64,000 nucleotides of DNA from positions 310,001 through 374,000 of the forward strand of contig NZ_JAHCBF010000004.1 of NCBI RefSeq assembly GCF_018398395.1. The letters run 5' to 3'. Numbering within the stretch: position 1 is the first letter of the stretch; every line of letters begins with the position of its first letter. A program made the translations under genes and the position numbers. The notes under the pieces are model-generated. The model had not been told where the DNA came from. It did not search any database and saw only the letters and a list, made by a program, of their open reading frames with translations. This stretch comes from Croceicoccus gelatinilyticus. Lineage in GTDB: Bacteria; Pseudomonadota; Alphaproteobacteria; Sphingomonadales; Sphingomonadaceae. Positions 8,479-16,987 of this stretch are shown piece by piece.

Positions 8479-9906
8479 TCACTTTTGCCGGGCCAGTTCG
8501 GCCAAGGCGCTCACTGCTTTCCAATGGCCGGCCACAGGTTCGGAAGGCGGATATGGCTGCAAGTCGATGTCCGGTTCGAGGCCGAATTCTTCGTAGACCG
8601 TGCCATCGGGCGCGGCGAACACCTCGTTCGACAGTTCGACGAGCCAGCCGTTCGGCAGCCGTTTTGCCAAGGGGGTCGAATAGGCACCCCGTGTCGTCTG
8701 CCCCGCTTGTGTCACGCGCGGGTTCTGCCGCAAGGCCAGCATGGCCAGTTCACCCCCGCTTACGGTCACGTCGCTGGTCAGCGCATAGACCGGCCCGGTA
8801 AAACGCGGGCCGTCTGCGGGTTCGATCACGTGAGGAAACGGCGCAAGCTGCGAACCTTGTGCCTGCGTGGTGAAGCCGACATAGGGCTCATCCGTGAACC
8901 GCCCCGGCAAGGCTTTTGCGATCTGGTCCCAGCCGCCACGGTTGTTCGACAGGTCGACGATGACCGCGTCCATCCCGTCGAACGCGTCGAAAGCCTCGTC
9001 CATGATGCGGTCGAACTCTGCCAGTTCAGCCTCGGCCCAGGCGTCGCTGCCGAAATCGTCCCGATCTGTGAAACCGCCCATCTGGAAGATCTGCAGATAG
9101 CCGACCTTGCCGTCGATAACGCCCCAAACAATCCGGTCCCGCCCCGTGTGATGGGCGCTATCGCCAAGGCTTTCCAGCGTCTGGCCGAGCAGTCCGATCA
9201 GCCAGCGCGTTTCGCCCCCGTCGGAGGCGCGCATGCGCGGCAGGGTTTCGCCCAGCCCGTCCTGCACGCGCCGCCTCTCACCGTTCACTTCGCCGATCAG
9301 CTTGGTGTGACTGTCGGACAGGCCGTCCATATAGGATGCCAGCGCATCCCAGAGCGCGGCATCGTCCATGCCCGGTGTTATCGCCGCGCGTAGGCGCTGC
9401 GCCCTCGTTTCGTGATCGGGGGGCCGCCGGTCGAAAAAGGCATAGTGCCGCTCGAACATATCCAGAAAAGTCTCCGCCACGAATTCCGGATCGGTCGGGG
9501 CCTCCTCGATGCATATCTCTGGCATGGCGGGCAGCCGGTCGAACACGACATTTGTGTCGCCGCGCAGCAATTGCATGATCGCGCGCTCTCCGTCCGGCAG
9601 CATGCGGAAAAAGCGGTAGCTCACCGAATCCATCTCGGTCTGCCCTGCCGTGTCCCGCGGTGGCAGATAGCAGGCATCCCCGATCTCGAACTGGTCGACA
9701 CCGGTTTCGCCAATGCGCAGCAACCGGCCATAGCCGCGACTTTGCCAGACGCCCCGCACTGCCGGGTCCGTCTGCCCGGTCGATGTCGTGATTTCGGTCA
9801 ACGGCCCAGCATCGAGCCATGGCCGGGGCGACGGCGGTGCCTGGGTCGCACATCCGGCAAGAGCCGTCGAAGCGAGGGTTAGGGGAAGTGCAAAGCGCGT
9901 AGTCAT
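8479..9906 (-). CDS. S41 family peptidase, predicted lipoprotein
   Basis: I take ATG 9906 (MTTRFALPLTLASTALAGC), which gives a lipoprotein signal with lipobox LAGC; the frame is open to 9933. The 475-residue protein has an N-terminal domain of unknown type (residues 30-190). The S41/tricorn catalytic region follows: VGYLQIFQMGGF, VIVDLSNNRGGWDQIA, and the nucleophile region TSDVTVSGGELAMLAL. It ends with the usual GLEPDIDLQ. S41 enzymes are serine proteases of the envelope. The Ser in VSGGEL is the likely nucleophile, inferred from motif position. It is isolated, convergent with engB and divergent from the GST gene. Confidence 0.85.
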   Translation of the reverse strand: MTTRFALPLTLASTALAGCATQAPPSPRPWLDAGPLTEITTSTGQTDPAVRGVWQSRGYGRLLRIGETGVDQFEIGDACYLPPRDTAGQTEMDSVSYRFFRMLPDGERAIMQLLRGDTNVVFDRLPAMPEICIEEAPTDPEFVAETFLDMFERHYAFFDRRPPDHETRAQRLRAAITPGMDDAALWDALASYMDGLSDSHTKLIGEVNGERRRVQDGLGETLPRMRASDGGETRWLIGLLGQTLESLGDSAHHTGRDRIVWGVIDGKVGYLQIFQMGGFTDRDDFGSDAWAEAELAEFDRIMDEAFDAFDGMDAVIVDLSNNRGGWDQIAKALPGRFTDEPYVGFTTQAQGSQLAPFPHVIEPADGPRFTGPVYALTSDVTVSGGELAMLALRQNPRVTQAGQTTRGAYSTPLAKRLPNGWLVELSNEVFAAPDGTVYEEFGLEPDIDLQPYPPSEPVAGHWKAVSALAELARQK

Positions 9907-10051
9907 AGGCAGAACTTCAAGCCAACGGGCCAATCAGACAAGCTGCCAAGGCGCTTATGCACGATCGGGTTGGACGCGCCCTTGGCCGATCTCCCCTCGA
10001 CACCCCAGCCTGCCACCGCTAACTCCGTTGTTCAGGTAACAGGGCGTTTTC

Positions 10052-10726
10052 ATGAAACTCATCATTGGCAATCGCAACTATTCCAGCTGGTCGTTGCGCG
10101 GCTGGCTTGCTTGCAAGCAGTCGGGACTTTCGTTCGAGGAAATCACCGTCAACATCAGCGGCGAGGACTGGGAAAACGCCAAGCGCGAATGGGATGACGT
10201 TCAGCCCTCTTCGGGCAAAGTGCCGATCCTGTGGGACGATGACGTCGTCATCTGGGACAGCCTCGCCATACTCGAACACCTTGCCGACAAGATCGGCGGA
10301 GAGAACGGGCGCAACCGATTCTGGCCCAAGGACCCGGTCGCGCGCGGGCTGTGCCGTTCGATGGTCGCGGAAATGCATTCGAGCTACCTGCCGCTGCGCC
10401 GCGCGATGCCGATGAACGTGCGCCGCCGGATCGAAGGGCACGAGATTCCCGACGAGGCGAAGGCCAACGTCATCCGCATCCTCTCGCTCTGGGCAGAGGC
10501 GCGCAGCCGGTTCGGCCATGGCGGGCCGTTCCTGTTCGGCACCTACAGCGCGGCCGACATCTTCTACGCCCCCGTGGTCAGCCGTTTCTTTACCTACGGC
10601 ATCGGCGTCCCCGGCTTTGCGCAGGCCTATATGGAGGCCATGTGGGAACATGACTGGATGCAGCAGTGGGTCGAAGGCGCAGACCACGAAGACTGGCGCA
10701 TCGAGGCATTCGAAGTCGCCGATTGA
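10052..10726 (+). CDS. glutathione S-transferase family protein
   Basis: The 224-residue protein begins with a thioredoxin-like GST N-terminal domain (MKLIIGNRNYSSWSLRGWLA), including the SSWSLR region that positions glutathione. The GKVPILWDDDVVIWDSLAILEHLAD segment carries the cis-Pro and the DS glutathione gamma-glutamyl contact. A helical C-terminal domain with FGTYSAADIFYAPVVSRF follows. It probably conjugates or reduces electrophiles with glutathione in the cytoplasm; the substrate is unknown. It stands alone between divergent and downstream genes. Confidence 0.9.
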   Translation: MKLIIGNRNYSSWSLRGWLACKQSGLSFEEITVNISGEDWENAKREWDDVQPSSGKVPILWDDDVVIWDSLAILEHLADKIGGENGRNRFWPKDPVARGLCRSMVAEMHSSYLPLRRAMPMNVRRRIEGHEIPDEAKANVIRILSLWAEARSRFGHGGPFLFGTYSAADIFYAPVVSRFFTYGIGVPGFAQAYMEAMWEHDWMQQWVEGADHEDWRIEAFEVAD

Positions 10727-10861
10727 AGGATTTAAATCCAAAAAATCAGTGGCTTGCTGAATTTCGTCCGAATTGTGGCGAGAATATGGACATTGCGCCG
10801 CAACATGCAGTATATTGCACCTGCGCACTCGCTTTCGAGTCTGCATAGGGAATGTATCGCC

Positions 10862-11077
10862 ATGAAAAAGACTGCACTCACCATCCTCGCAACTGCAACC
10901 GCTTTCGCCCTCGTCGGCTGCAGCCAGGAAGCTGCTGAACCCGAAGTCGAAGTGACCGAAGAAGCAGTGGTTGAAGAGCCCGTCGTCGAAGAGCCGATGG
11001 TCGAAGCCACCGAGACCCCGGCCGTCGAAGAGACTGAAGCCGTCGTCGTCGAAGAAACCGAAGCCGCCGCTGAGTAA
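10862..11077 (+). CDS. small Glu/Val-rich lipoprotein, hypothetical
   Basis: ATG 10862 follows an AGGGAA ribosome binding site. The 71-residue product has a lipoprotein signal (MKKTALTILATATAFALVGC, lipidated Cys20). Beyond it is a low-complexity acidic tail of VEEP, VVEE and ETEA repeats with no aromatic residues. It is probably an anchored, extended acidic periplasmic peptide. I do not recognise a characterised family. A strong terminator follows at 11099, so it is a single-gene transcript. Confidence 0.8.
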   Translation: MKKTALTILATATAFALVGCSQEAAEPEVEVTEEAVVEEPVVEEPMVEATETPAVEETEAVVVEETEAAAE

Positions 11078-11098
11078 TCTCGCGAAGCTTCGTGAAAG

Positions 11099-11129
11099 GG
11101 CCTCGCTCCGCAAGGAGCGGGGCCTTTTT
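11099..11129 (+). terminator. intrinsic terminator of the acidic lipoprotein gene
   Basis: An 11-bp stem (11099-11109 with 11114-11124, one G-T pair) has a GCAA tetraloop and is followed by five T. It sits 21 nt after the stop codon. Confidence 0.9.
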
Positions 11130-11265
11130 CTTTGCCTTATTTGCGCGAAGTCGCCCCTCTTTTCGCAGGTGCAGCATTCTTCTTCCCATCGCGCGGTTTG
11201 AGGCGTATCATGCGCCAACACACCGGGGCCTTCGCGATCGGCCCGCATGAGGGGAAGTCCAGAAA

Positions 11266-11907
11266 ATGCCCACCGTTGCCATCGTCAGCCAGAAGGGCGG
11301 ATCGGGCAAGACGACGCTTGCCCTGCACCTTGCCACCGCCGGCGCCTATTCCGGCAAGAAGACGATCGTCGTCGATACCGACCCGCAGGCAACTGCCGCG
11401 GCATGGGCCGACTGGCGCGGTGATTTCCTTCCCGAAGTCGTAACCAGTCCCCCTGCCCGCCTTGCCCGCACGGTCGAAAAGCAACTGGCCAGCGGGGTCG
11501 AGCTTGTCGTCATCGATACTCCGCCCCACGCCGATGCCTCTGCGCGCGAAGCGATCAAGGCCGCCGACCTCGTGCTCGTGCCCAGCCGCCCGCGCGCGTT
11601 CGATCTCCATGCACTGGAGGCCACGGCCGAAATGCTGCAGTTCGTTGGCAAGGAAGGCAATGTCCTGATGAACGGCGTGCCCGCCCGCGCGACGAAGATG
11701 GTCGCCGATGCCAAGGCCAAGGTCGAGGCGCTGGGCCTGTCGGTCTGCCCCGTCATGTTCGGCGAACGCGCCGCATTCCACCGCGCATCGGGCGACGGCG
11801 AATCCGCGACAGAGTTCGATCCCGAAAGCAAGGCAGCGGACGAAGTACGCGACCTTTGGAAATGGGTCTGCAAGGCCGCCGGCATGAAAGTTGGCAAGAA
11901 GTTCTGA
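11266..11907 (+). CDS. ParA-family ATPase
   Basis: The 213-residue protein has the deviant Walker A KGGSGKTT (residues 10-17), the switch I-like DTDPQATAAAWADWRG and Walker B LVVIDTPPHAD. This is the ParA/MinD fold without a DNA-binding extension. It ends with a Lys-rich tail. No ParB partner or centromere-like repeats are nearby, so chromosome partitioning is unlikely. Orphan ParA-like proteins position other cargo such as chemoreceptors or plasmids. A GAGGGGAAG site precedes ATG 11266. Confidence 0.88.
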   Translation: MPTVAIVSQKGGSGKTTLALHLATAGAYSGKKTIVVDTDPQATAAAWADWRGDFLPEVVTSPPARLARTVEKQLASGVELVVIDTPPHADASAREAIKAADLVLVPSRPRAFDLHALEATAEMLQFVGKEGNVLMNGVPARATKMVADAKAKVEALGLSVCPVMFGERAAFHRASGDGESATEFDPESKAADEVRDLWKWVCKAAGMKVGKKF

Positions 11908-12007
11908 CGCCTAGCGACAAGGTTTCACTTGCGATCATTTCTGCTTTGACGCAGCCTTGACCCATCCAGGGCCGGATTCTCCGGCCGATTCCGGATGGGG
12001 GGAATCC

Positions 12008-13876
12008 ATGTTCAAGAGCCGTATTCTGGCAGCAACCTTGCTTGCCTGCTCCTCGCTTGTCGCCATGCCTGCCTTTGCGCAGGACAAGGCGGAGGACGGG
12101 CGCATCATCGTCAAGACACAGGACGATCTGCCGCGCTTTACCTACAAGATCGACATGAAGCCGAGCGAGCTTCTCGTCGCCGACGACGCCACGTTCAACG
12201 CCTTTGCCACGAATGTAGAGGCAGATCTCGACGACACGCTCGCCAAGTACCTGATCGAGGACAAGGCGACGATGCGCAGCGTGCTCGACCTGAAGGGCAA
12301 GATCGCGCTGCTGAAGGGCAACGATTCGGTCACGATGAAGACCATTGGCCAGGAACGCGCGCTTGAGGAAAAGCCCGATGCCAGGCTGATCAACGGCATC
12401 CGCGAAGAGGCCATGATCCACGCGACCGAACAGGCCCGTGCGTCCAGCGGCGAGGTCTATGAAATGGCCTATGCCAGCTACCTCGAAAAGGCAGTGTCGC
12501 AGCTTCCGTGGGATGTCGTTGGCACCGGCTTGAAGTCGATGAAGCGCAGTGCGCTGATCGCCGGCACCGGCAGGCTGATCGGTGTCGCGCAAGTCGATCT
12601 GGACCCGACCTACGAAGCCAACAACGGCAACATCTCGCAGAATATCGCATCGACGCTGGTCTACTTGCGCTATTCGATGAACCGCTGGGTGCCGGTTGCG
12701 GACGAGACCGCACAGGTCCTGTCCAAGCAGATCGCCGCCAACGACGTGCGCAAGCCCGACATCTGGGAAGAGCGTGAAGTGACGCTAACCGAAGACGACG
12801 ACCTGACCCCCGTGGTCGTCGCTATCTGGGATTCGGGCGTCGATCTCGATCTCTTCCCGGGCCGCGTCTACACCGGCGCAACCCCGACGGAGACCACGGA
12901 CGAGAGCGGTATTGCCTTCGACCTGCTGTCCATGCCCGAACTGGGCGACCTGCAGCCGCTGACCGATGCGCAGGAAGCGCGCTATCCGGGCATGCAGGAC
13001 GATATGAAGGGGTTGAGCGACCTTCAGAACTCGATCGAAAGCCCGGAGGCCGATGCCGTTGCCGCGCGTATCGCGAACCTGAAGCCCGAGGATACCGAAG
13101 ACTATTTCGAAACGCTGGGCCTGTTCGGCAACTACTCGCACGGGACGCACGTTGCCGGCATCGCCGCACGCGGAAACCCTGCGATCCGGCTGGCCTATGG
13201 CCGCATTACCTTCAACTGGGAAACGATGCCGCCCAAACCGACCGTGGAACTGGCAGAGCGGTCCGCCGCCACGATGCACGCCTATGTCGACTGGTTCAAA
13301 AAGAACAACGTGCGCGTCGTCAACATGAGCTGGGGCGGATCGCCCGCAGGCTATGAACCGGCGCTGGAAAAGCACGGCATGGGCAAGGACGCGCAAGAGC
13401 GTAAGGCCATGGCCCGCCGCCTGTTCGATATCGAGCGTGACGCATTGTTCGCCGCGATCGAGGGCGCACCCGACATCTTGTTCGTCACTGCGGCGGGCAA
13501 TTCGGACAGTTCGAACAGCTTCGACGAATCCATGCCGTCGAGCTTCGTGCTGCCCAACATGCTAACCGTCGGCGCGGTCGACCAGGCGGGCGATGAAACC
13601 GGCTTCACCAGCTATGGCGAGAATGTCGTGGTCCACGCCAACGGCTTCGAAGTGCCCAGCTACGTTCCTGGCGGGCGCACCATCCCGTTTTCCGGCACGT
13701 CGATGGCATCGCCCAATGTTGCGAATCTCGCGGCCAAGCTGATCGCGCTCGACCCTTCGCTCACGCCGACGCAAGTGAAGGACATCATCGTCGAAACCGC
13801 GACGCCGACAGAGGACGGGCGCCGCAACAACATCAACCCGAAGGCAGCGGTCGCCATGCTGGAAAGCATGGACTGA
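12008..13876 (+). CDS. secreted subtilisin-like (S8) serine protease
   Basis: ATG 12008 gives a clear Sec signal (MFKSRILAATLLACSSLVAM, cleavage after AFA); the protein has 622 residues. The catalytic triad is visible: Asp275 in VVVAIWDSGVD, His378 in SHGTHVAGIAARG and Ser565 in FSGTSMASPNVANLAAK. The oxyanion Asn is in VTAAGNSDSSN. About 230 residues before the catalytic Asp may be a propeptide. The Asp-His spacing of about 100 residues is larger than in subtilisin (about 30), so an acidic helical insertion lies between them. It is expected in the periplasm or outside the cell. It shares no obvious operon. Confidence 0.92.
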   Translation: MFKSRILAATLLACSSLVAMPAFAQDKAEDGRIIVKTQDDLPRFTYKIDMKPSELLVADDATFNAFATNVEADLDDTLAKYLIEDKATMRSVLDLKGKIALLKGNDSVTMKTIGQERALEEKPDARLINGIREEAMIHATEQARASSGEVYEMAYASYLEKAVSQLPWDVVGTGLKSMKRSALIAGTGRLIGVAQVDLDPTYEANNGNISQNIASTLVYLRYSMNRWVPVADETAQVLSKQIAANDVRKPDIWEEREVTLTEDDDLTPVVVAIWDSGVDLDLFPGRVYTGATPTETTDESGIAFDLLSMPELGDLQPLTDAQEARYPGMQDDMKGLSDLQNSIESPEADAVAARIANLKPEDTEDYFETLGLFGNYSHGTHVAGIAARGNPAIRLAYGRITFNWETMPPKPTVELAERSAATMHAYVDWFKKNNVRVVNMSWGGSPAGYEPALEKHGMGKDAQERKAMARRLFDIERDALFAAIEGAPDILFVTAAGNSDSSNSFDESMPSSFVLPNMLTVGAVDQAGDETGFTSYGENVVVHANGFEVPSYVPGGRTIPFSGTSMASPNVANLAAKLIALDPSLTPTQVKDIIVETATPTEDGRRNNINPKAAVAMLESMD

Positions 13877-13899
13877 CCAACCGCTTTAGGGGAACCATG

Positions 13900-13940
13900 A
13901 AAAACGGCGCGGGCGGCATCACGCGGCCCGCGCCGTTTTT
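13900..13940. terminator. bidirectional terminator between the S8 protease and LuxR-DUF4019 genes
   Basis: A 14-bp perfect stem (13900-13913 with 13927-13940) has A-tract and T-tract flanks. It lies between two convergent genes and can end transcripts in both directions. Confidence 0.9.
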
Positions 13941-13944
13941 CGTA

Positions 13945-14706
13945 TCAGCGGATGAAGTAGCCCACGACTTTCCAGTCCGCGCCTTCCTTGCGCATGACGA
14001 CCGTTTCGATCGCCGACGGCGCCTTGGCGAAGTCAGAGGCGAATTCCAGCATTTCGTATTCGCCATCCGGCGCATTGGGCAGCTTTTCGCGTGCCGTTGC
14101 CTTCACCAGCGTGCGCGACTGGATAGCGCCAAGGGGCCCGCGGACCGGCTTTGCCATTTCGGCCCAGCGTTCGGCGGTGACGCCTGCGTGAAACAGCTCT
14201 CCGGCTTCCTGCCAGCTTTGCTCGTATTCGGCCGCATCGGTAAGCTTTAGCCAGCTTCGCGCGGCGGCCTCGCTTTGCGATGCGACTTGCTGGACCGCTT
14301 CGGTCTTTTCGGGCTGTGCGCTACTTCCGGCGCCAACGCCGCCCAGAACGGCAAGTGCGATGATGAGTGACATGATGAGCATTCCTCCGGCTAGCCACAC
14401 GAGGGGCAGGCCCCGGCGGCGGCGTTCGACATGCCCTTGTTCTATTATGCCCGCAGCAGGCGGCGCGCCCCCGATTTCTTCGGGTGCAAGATTTTGGGGT
14501 GCCTGCGCCTCCGCCTCACCCAAGATTCTTGCGGCCTCGCGGCTGCTGGTCACCCCGAGTTTCTGACGGGCATTGCGCAGCCTGTCGTTCACCGTGTGAA
14601 CCGACAGGCCAAGCTCGGACGCGATGGACTTCGCCTCGTGACCGGCGAGCAGCATTCGCAGGGTTTCCTTTTCCCGCGAAGTCAGGCTCTCGGTCGGATC
14701 GGTCAT
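13945..14706 (-). CDS. membrane-anchored LuxR-type HTH protein with DUF4019 domain
   Basis: Residues 5-62 form a LuxR/GerE helix-turn-helix (LTSREKETLRMLLAGHEAKSI, then LGLSVHTVNDRLRNARQKLGV). A linker leads to one transmembrane helix (PLVWLAGGMLIMSLIIALAV, about 103-125). A C-terminal DUF4019 domain follows (SWLKLTDAAEYEQSWQEAG, ending DWKVVGYFIR), predicted periplasmic. This suggests a membrane-bound transcription factor that senses the envelope. It starts 21 nt after the thrS stop on the same strand, so it is probably co-transcribed and subject to the thrS leader. Confidence 0.87.
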   Translation of the reverse strand: MTDPTESLTSREKETLRMLLAGHEAKSIASELGLSVHTVNDRLRNARQKLGVTSSREAARILGEAEAQAPQNLAPEEIGGAPPAAGIIEQGHVERRRRGLPLVWLAGGMLIMSLIIALAVLGGVGAGSSAQPEKTEAVQQVASQSEAAARSWLKLTDAAEYEQSWQEAGELFHAGVTAERWAEMAKPVRGPLGAIQSRTLVKATAREKLPNAPDGEYEMLEFASDFAKAPSAIETVVMRKEGADWKVVGYFIR

Positions 14707-14727
14707 CGCGCCCCTCTCTTTCGCGCC

Positions 14728-16725
14728 TTACCGAATGTCGGGCGCGCTGGCCTCGGTCTTCAGCATGGCGATCGCTTCATCAAGGCTCATCACCTTCTGG
14801 TGCTGCTGGCCCAGCGTGCGGACGGCAACAGTGCCTTCCTCGGCCTCGCGCATGCCGACGACCAGCAGGTGCGGGACCTTGGCGTGGGAATGTTCGCGCA
14901 CCTTGTAGTTGATCTTCTCGTTACGAAGGTCGCTTTCGACGCGGATCCCTGCGGCCTTCAGCTTGGCAACCGCCTCGTTCGCATAGCCATCGGCGTCGGA
15001 CACGATCGTCGCGACCACGGCCTGCACCGGGGCGAGCCAGACCGGCAGGCGGCCTGCGAAGTGTTCGATCAGGATGCCGATAAACCGTTCATAAGAACCG
15101 AAGATCGCGCGGTGCAGCATGACCGGACGGTGCTTGCTGCCATCCTCGCCCACGTAAGTCGCGTCGAGGCGTTCGGGCAGGACGCGGTCCGACTGGATCG
15201 TGCCGACCTGCCAGGTGCGGCCGATGGCGTCGGTCAGGTGCCATTCGAGCTTGGGCGCATAGAACGCGCCTTCGCCGGGCAGTTCTTCCCAGCCGTATTC
15301 TTCCGTCGCGAGGCCCGCTTCCATGACCGCGTTGCGCAGTTCGTCCTCGGCCTTGTCCCAGTCCGCATCGCTGCCGAAACGCTTTTCGGGGCGCAGGGCG
15401 AGCTTGATCGAATAAGTAAAGCCGAAGTCCTTGTAGACCCGGTCCGCCAGTTCGCAGAAGGCGCGGACTTCGTCGACGATCTGGTCTTCGCGGCAGAAGA
15501 TGTGCGCGTCGTCCTGCGTGAACTGGCGCACGCGCATGAGACCATGCAGCGCGCCGTGCGGCTCGTTGCGGTGGCAGCAGCCGTTTTCGTAAATGCGCAA
15601 GGGAAGGTCGCGGTACGACTTGATCCCCTGGCGGAAGATCAGGACGTGCGCGGGGCAGTTCATCGGCTTCAGCGCCATCCAGTCGGCATCGCCGCTGACG
15701 ATCGCGCCTTCATCTTCCACGTTCGGCACTTCGTCGGGAATGACGAACATGTTCTCGCGGTACTTGCCCCAATGGCCGGACTGCTCCCACTGGCGCGCGT
15801 CCATGACCTGCGGGGTCTTCACCTCGTTATAGCCCGCACCGTCGATGGCGCGGCGCATGTAGGCTTCGAGCTCGCGCCAGATGACATAGCCGTGCGGGTG
15901 CCAGAAGACGCTGCCGTGTGCCTCTTCCTGCAGGTGGAACAGGTCCATCTCGCGGCCCAGCTTGCGGTGGTCACGCTTGGCGGCCTCTTCCAGCCGCGTA
16001 AGATAGGCATTGAGCTGCTTCTTGTTGAGCCAGCCGGTGCCGTAGATGCGCGTCAGCTGCGCGTTCTTCTGGTCGCCGCGCCAGTAGGCACCGGCAACGC
16101 GCATCAGCTTGAAGGCCTGCGGATCCAGCTTGCCCGTCGAGGGCAGGTGCGGACCGCGGCACATGTCGAGCCAGTCGTTACCCGACCAGTAAACGGTCAG
16201 TTCCTCGCCCTCGGGCAGTTCGGCGGCCCACTCGGCCTTGAAGGTCTCACCCTCGGACGACCACTTGTCGATCAGCTGCTGGCGGGTCCAGACCTCGCGG
16301 CGCAGCGGCTTGTCGGCCTTGATGATCTCGCGCATCTTTTCCTCGATGGCGGGAAGATCGTCCATGGAGAACGGTTCGCGCGAGGCGGGCGCCATCACGT
16401 CATAGTAGAACCCGTCGTCGGTGGCCGGGCCGAAGGTGATCTGCGTGCCGGGCCAAAGGGCCTGCACCGCCTCTGCCAGAACGTGGGCATAGTCGTGGCG
16501 GGCGAGTTCCAGCGCCTCTTCCTCGTCGCGCGAGGTGACGAGAGCGAGCTGCGCATCGCCGGTAAAGGGGCGCGAGAGGTCCACCAGTTCGCCGTCCACC
16601 TTGGCGGCAATCGCAGCCTTGGCGAGGCCGGGGCCGATCGCGGCGGCAACATCCGCCGGGGTGGAGCCAGGCTCCATTTCGCGTACCGAACCGTCGGGCA
16701 GGCTGATCTTCAGAAGCTGCGTCAT
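14728..16725 (-). CDS. thrS: threonine--tRNA ligase
   Basis: ATG 16725 gives 665 residues, the usual length. Domains in order are: TGS ([20 protein letters not shown]), the editing/SAD domain with [10 protein letters not shown] and the zinc-type CRGPH motif, and the class II catalytic core. The core has motif 1 around [20 protein letters not shown], motif 2 with [11 protein letters not shown] and CCHRNEPHG, and motif 3 with [13 protein letters not shown]. The anticodon-binding domain starts near [11 protein letters not shown]. It charges tRNA-Thr and edits mischarged Ser. A Thr-codon-rich leader ORF and competing hairpins lie upstream at 16827-16941, implying attenuation control. Confidence 0.97.
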   Translation of the reverse strand: MTQLLKISLPDGSVREMEPGSTPADVAAAIGPGLAKAAIAAKVDGELVDLSRPFTGDAQLALVTSRDEEEALELARHDYAHVLAEAVQALWPGTQITFGPATDDGFYYDVMAPASREPFSMDDLPAIEEKMREIIKADKPLRREVWTRQQLIDKWSSEGETFKAEWAAELPEGEELTVYWSGNDWLDMCRGPHLPSTGKLDPQAFKLMRVAGAYWRGDQKNAQLTRIYGTGWLNKKQLNAYLTRLEEAAKRDHRKLGREMDLFHLQEEAHGSVFWHPHGYVIWRELEAYMRRAIDGAGYNEVKTPQVMDARQWEQSGHWGKYRENMFVIPDEVPNVEDEGAIVSGDADWMALKPMNCPAHVLIFRQGIKSYRDLPLRIYENGCCHRNEPHGALHGLMRVRQFTQDDAHIFCREDQIVDEVRAFCELADRVYKDFGFTYSIKLALRPEKRFGSDADWDKAEDELRNAVMEAGLATEEYGWEELPGEGAFYAPKLEWHLTDAIGRTWQVGTIQSDRVLPERLDATYVGEDGSKHRPVMLHRAIFGSYERFIGILIEHFAGRLPVWLAPVQAVVATIVSDADGYANEAVAKLKAAGIRVESDLRNEKINYKVREHSHAKVPHLLVVGMREAEEGTVAVRTLGQQHQKVMSLDEAIAMLKTEASAPDIR

Positions 16726-16826
16726 CGTCTCTTCGTCTCGAATTCGAATTACGGGCGGCCATGGCACATGGAGGCGCACACGCAAAGAGGCGTCTGGGAA
16801 AGGTTTGCCCGATCGGGAAAAGGAGA

Positions 16827-16857
16827 CGCCGCCCTTGCCCGAACCGTGCGGGCGGCG
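16827..16857 (-). terminator. attenuator terminator hairpin in the thrS leader
   Basis: An 8-bp all-GC perfect stem (5' arm 16857-16850, 3' arm 16834-16827, read on the minus strand) has a 15-nt loop and is followed by TCTCCTTTTCCC. It lies between the leader peptide stop and the thrS start. Its 5' arm can instead pair with the end of the leader ORF (16880-16891), which would block it. Confidence 0.65.
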
Positions 16858-16891
16858 GTGGCTTGCTGGCTAGCGCGCGACCGTCCGCCCG
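16849..16891 (-). promoter_or_regulatory. predicted antiterminator hairpin of the thrS attenuator
   Basis: On the minus strand, CGGGCGGACGGT (16891-16880), which is in the last codons of the leader peptide, pairs with ACCGCCGCCCG (16859-16849) over 11 bp with one bulged A. This consumes the 5' arm of the downstream terminator. Stalling at the upstream Thr codons would leave 16880-16891 free to pair, while a ribosome at the stop codon would cover it. This is the classical attenuation geometry. Confidence 0.65.
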
Positions 16892-16941
16892 GGAGTAGTC
16901 CGGGTGGTGGTAGTCGTCGTGGTTGTCAGCGTGATGGCCAT
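16870..16941 (-). CDS. threonine-rich leader peptide controlling thrS
   Basis: The 23-codon frame from ATG 16941 encodes MAITL, eight consecutive Thr codons, then RTTPGRTVAR: 12 Thr in 23 residues, using ACA, ACC, ACG and ACT. It ends 144 nt before thrS on the same strand. An in-frame ATG at 16977 would give 35 residues and lies 10 nt after the upstream gene. I see no strong ribosome binding site for 16941, so the start is uncertain. The arrangement copies thr, his and phe leaders of gammaproteobacteria, but ahead of a tRNA synthetase gene. The codon run and the competing hairpins are seen; attenuation is inferred. Confidence 0.72.
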   Translation of the reverse strand: MAITLTTTTTTTTRTTPGRTVAR

Positions 16942-16987
16942 GGCAGCGCGACTAGCACGCGCGGGCGCGCCTGTCATGCCTTTCGGC

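Noticed and set aside
11266-11907. Chromosome or plasmid partition (parAB) locus
   Set aside because: Only the ParA-like ATPase is present; there is no ParB gene and no repeated centromere site nearby.
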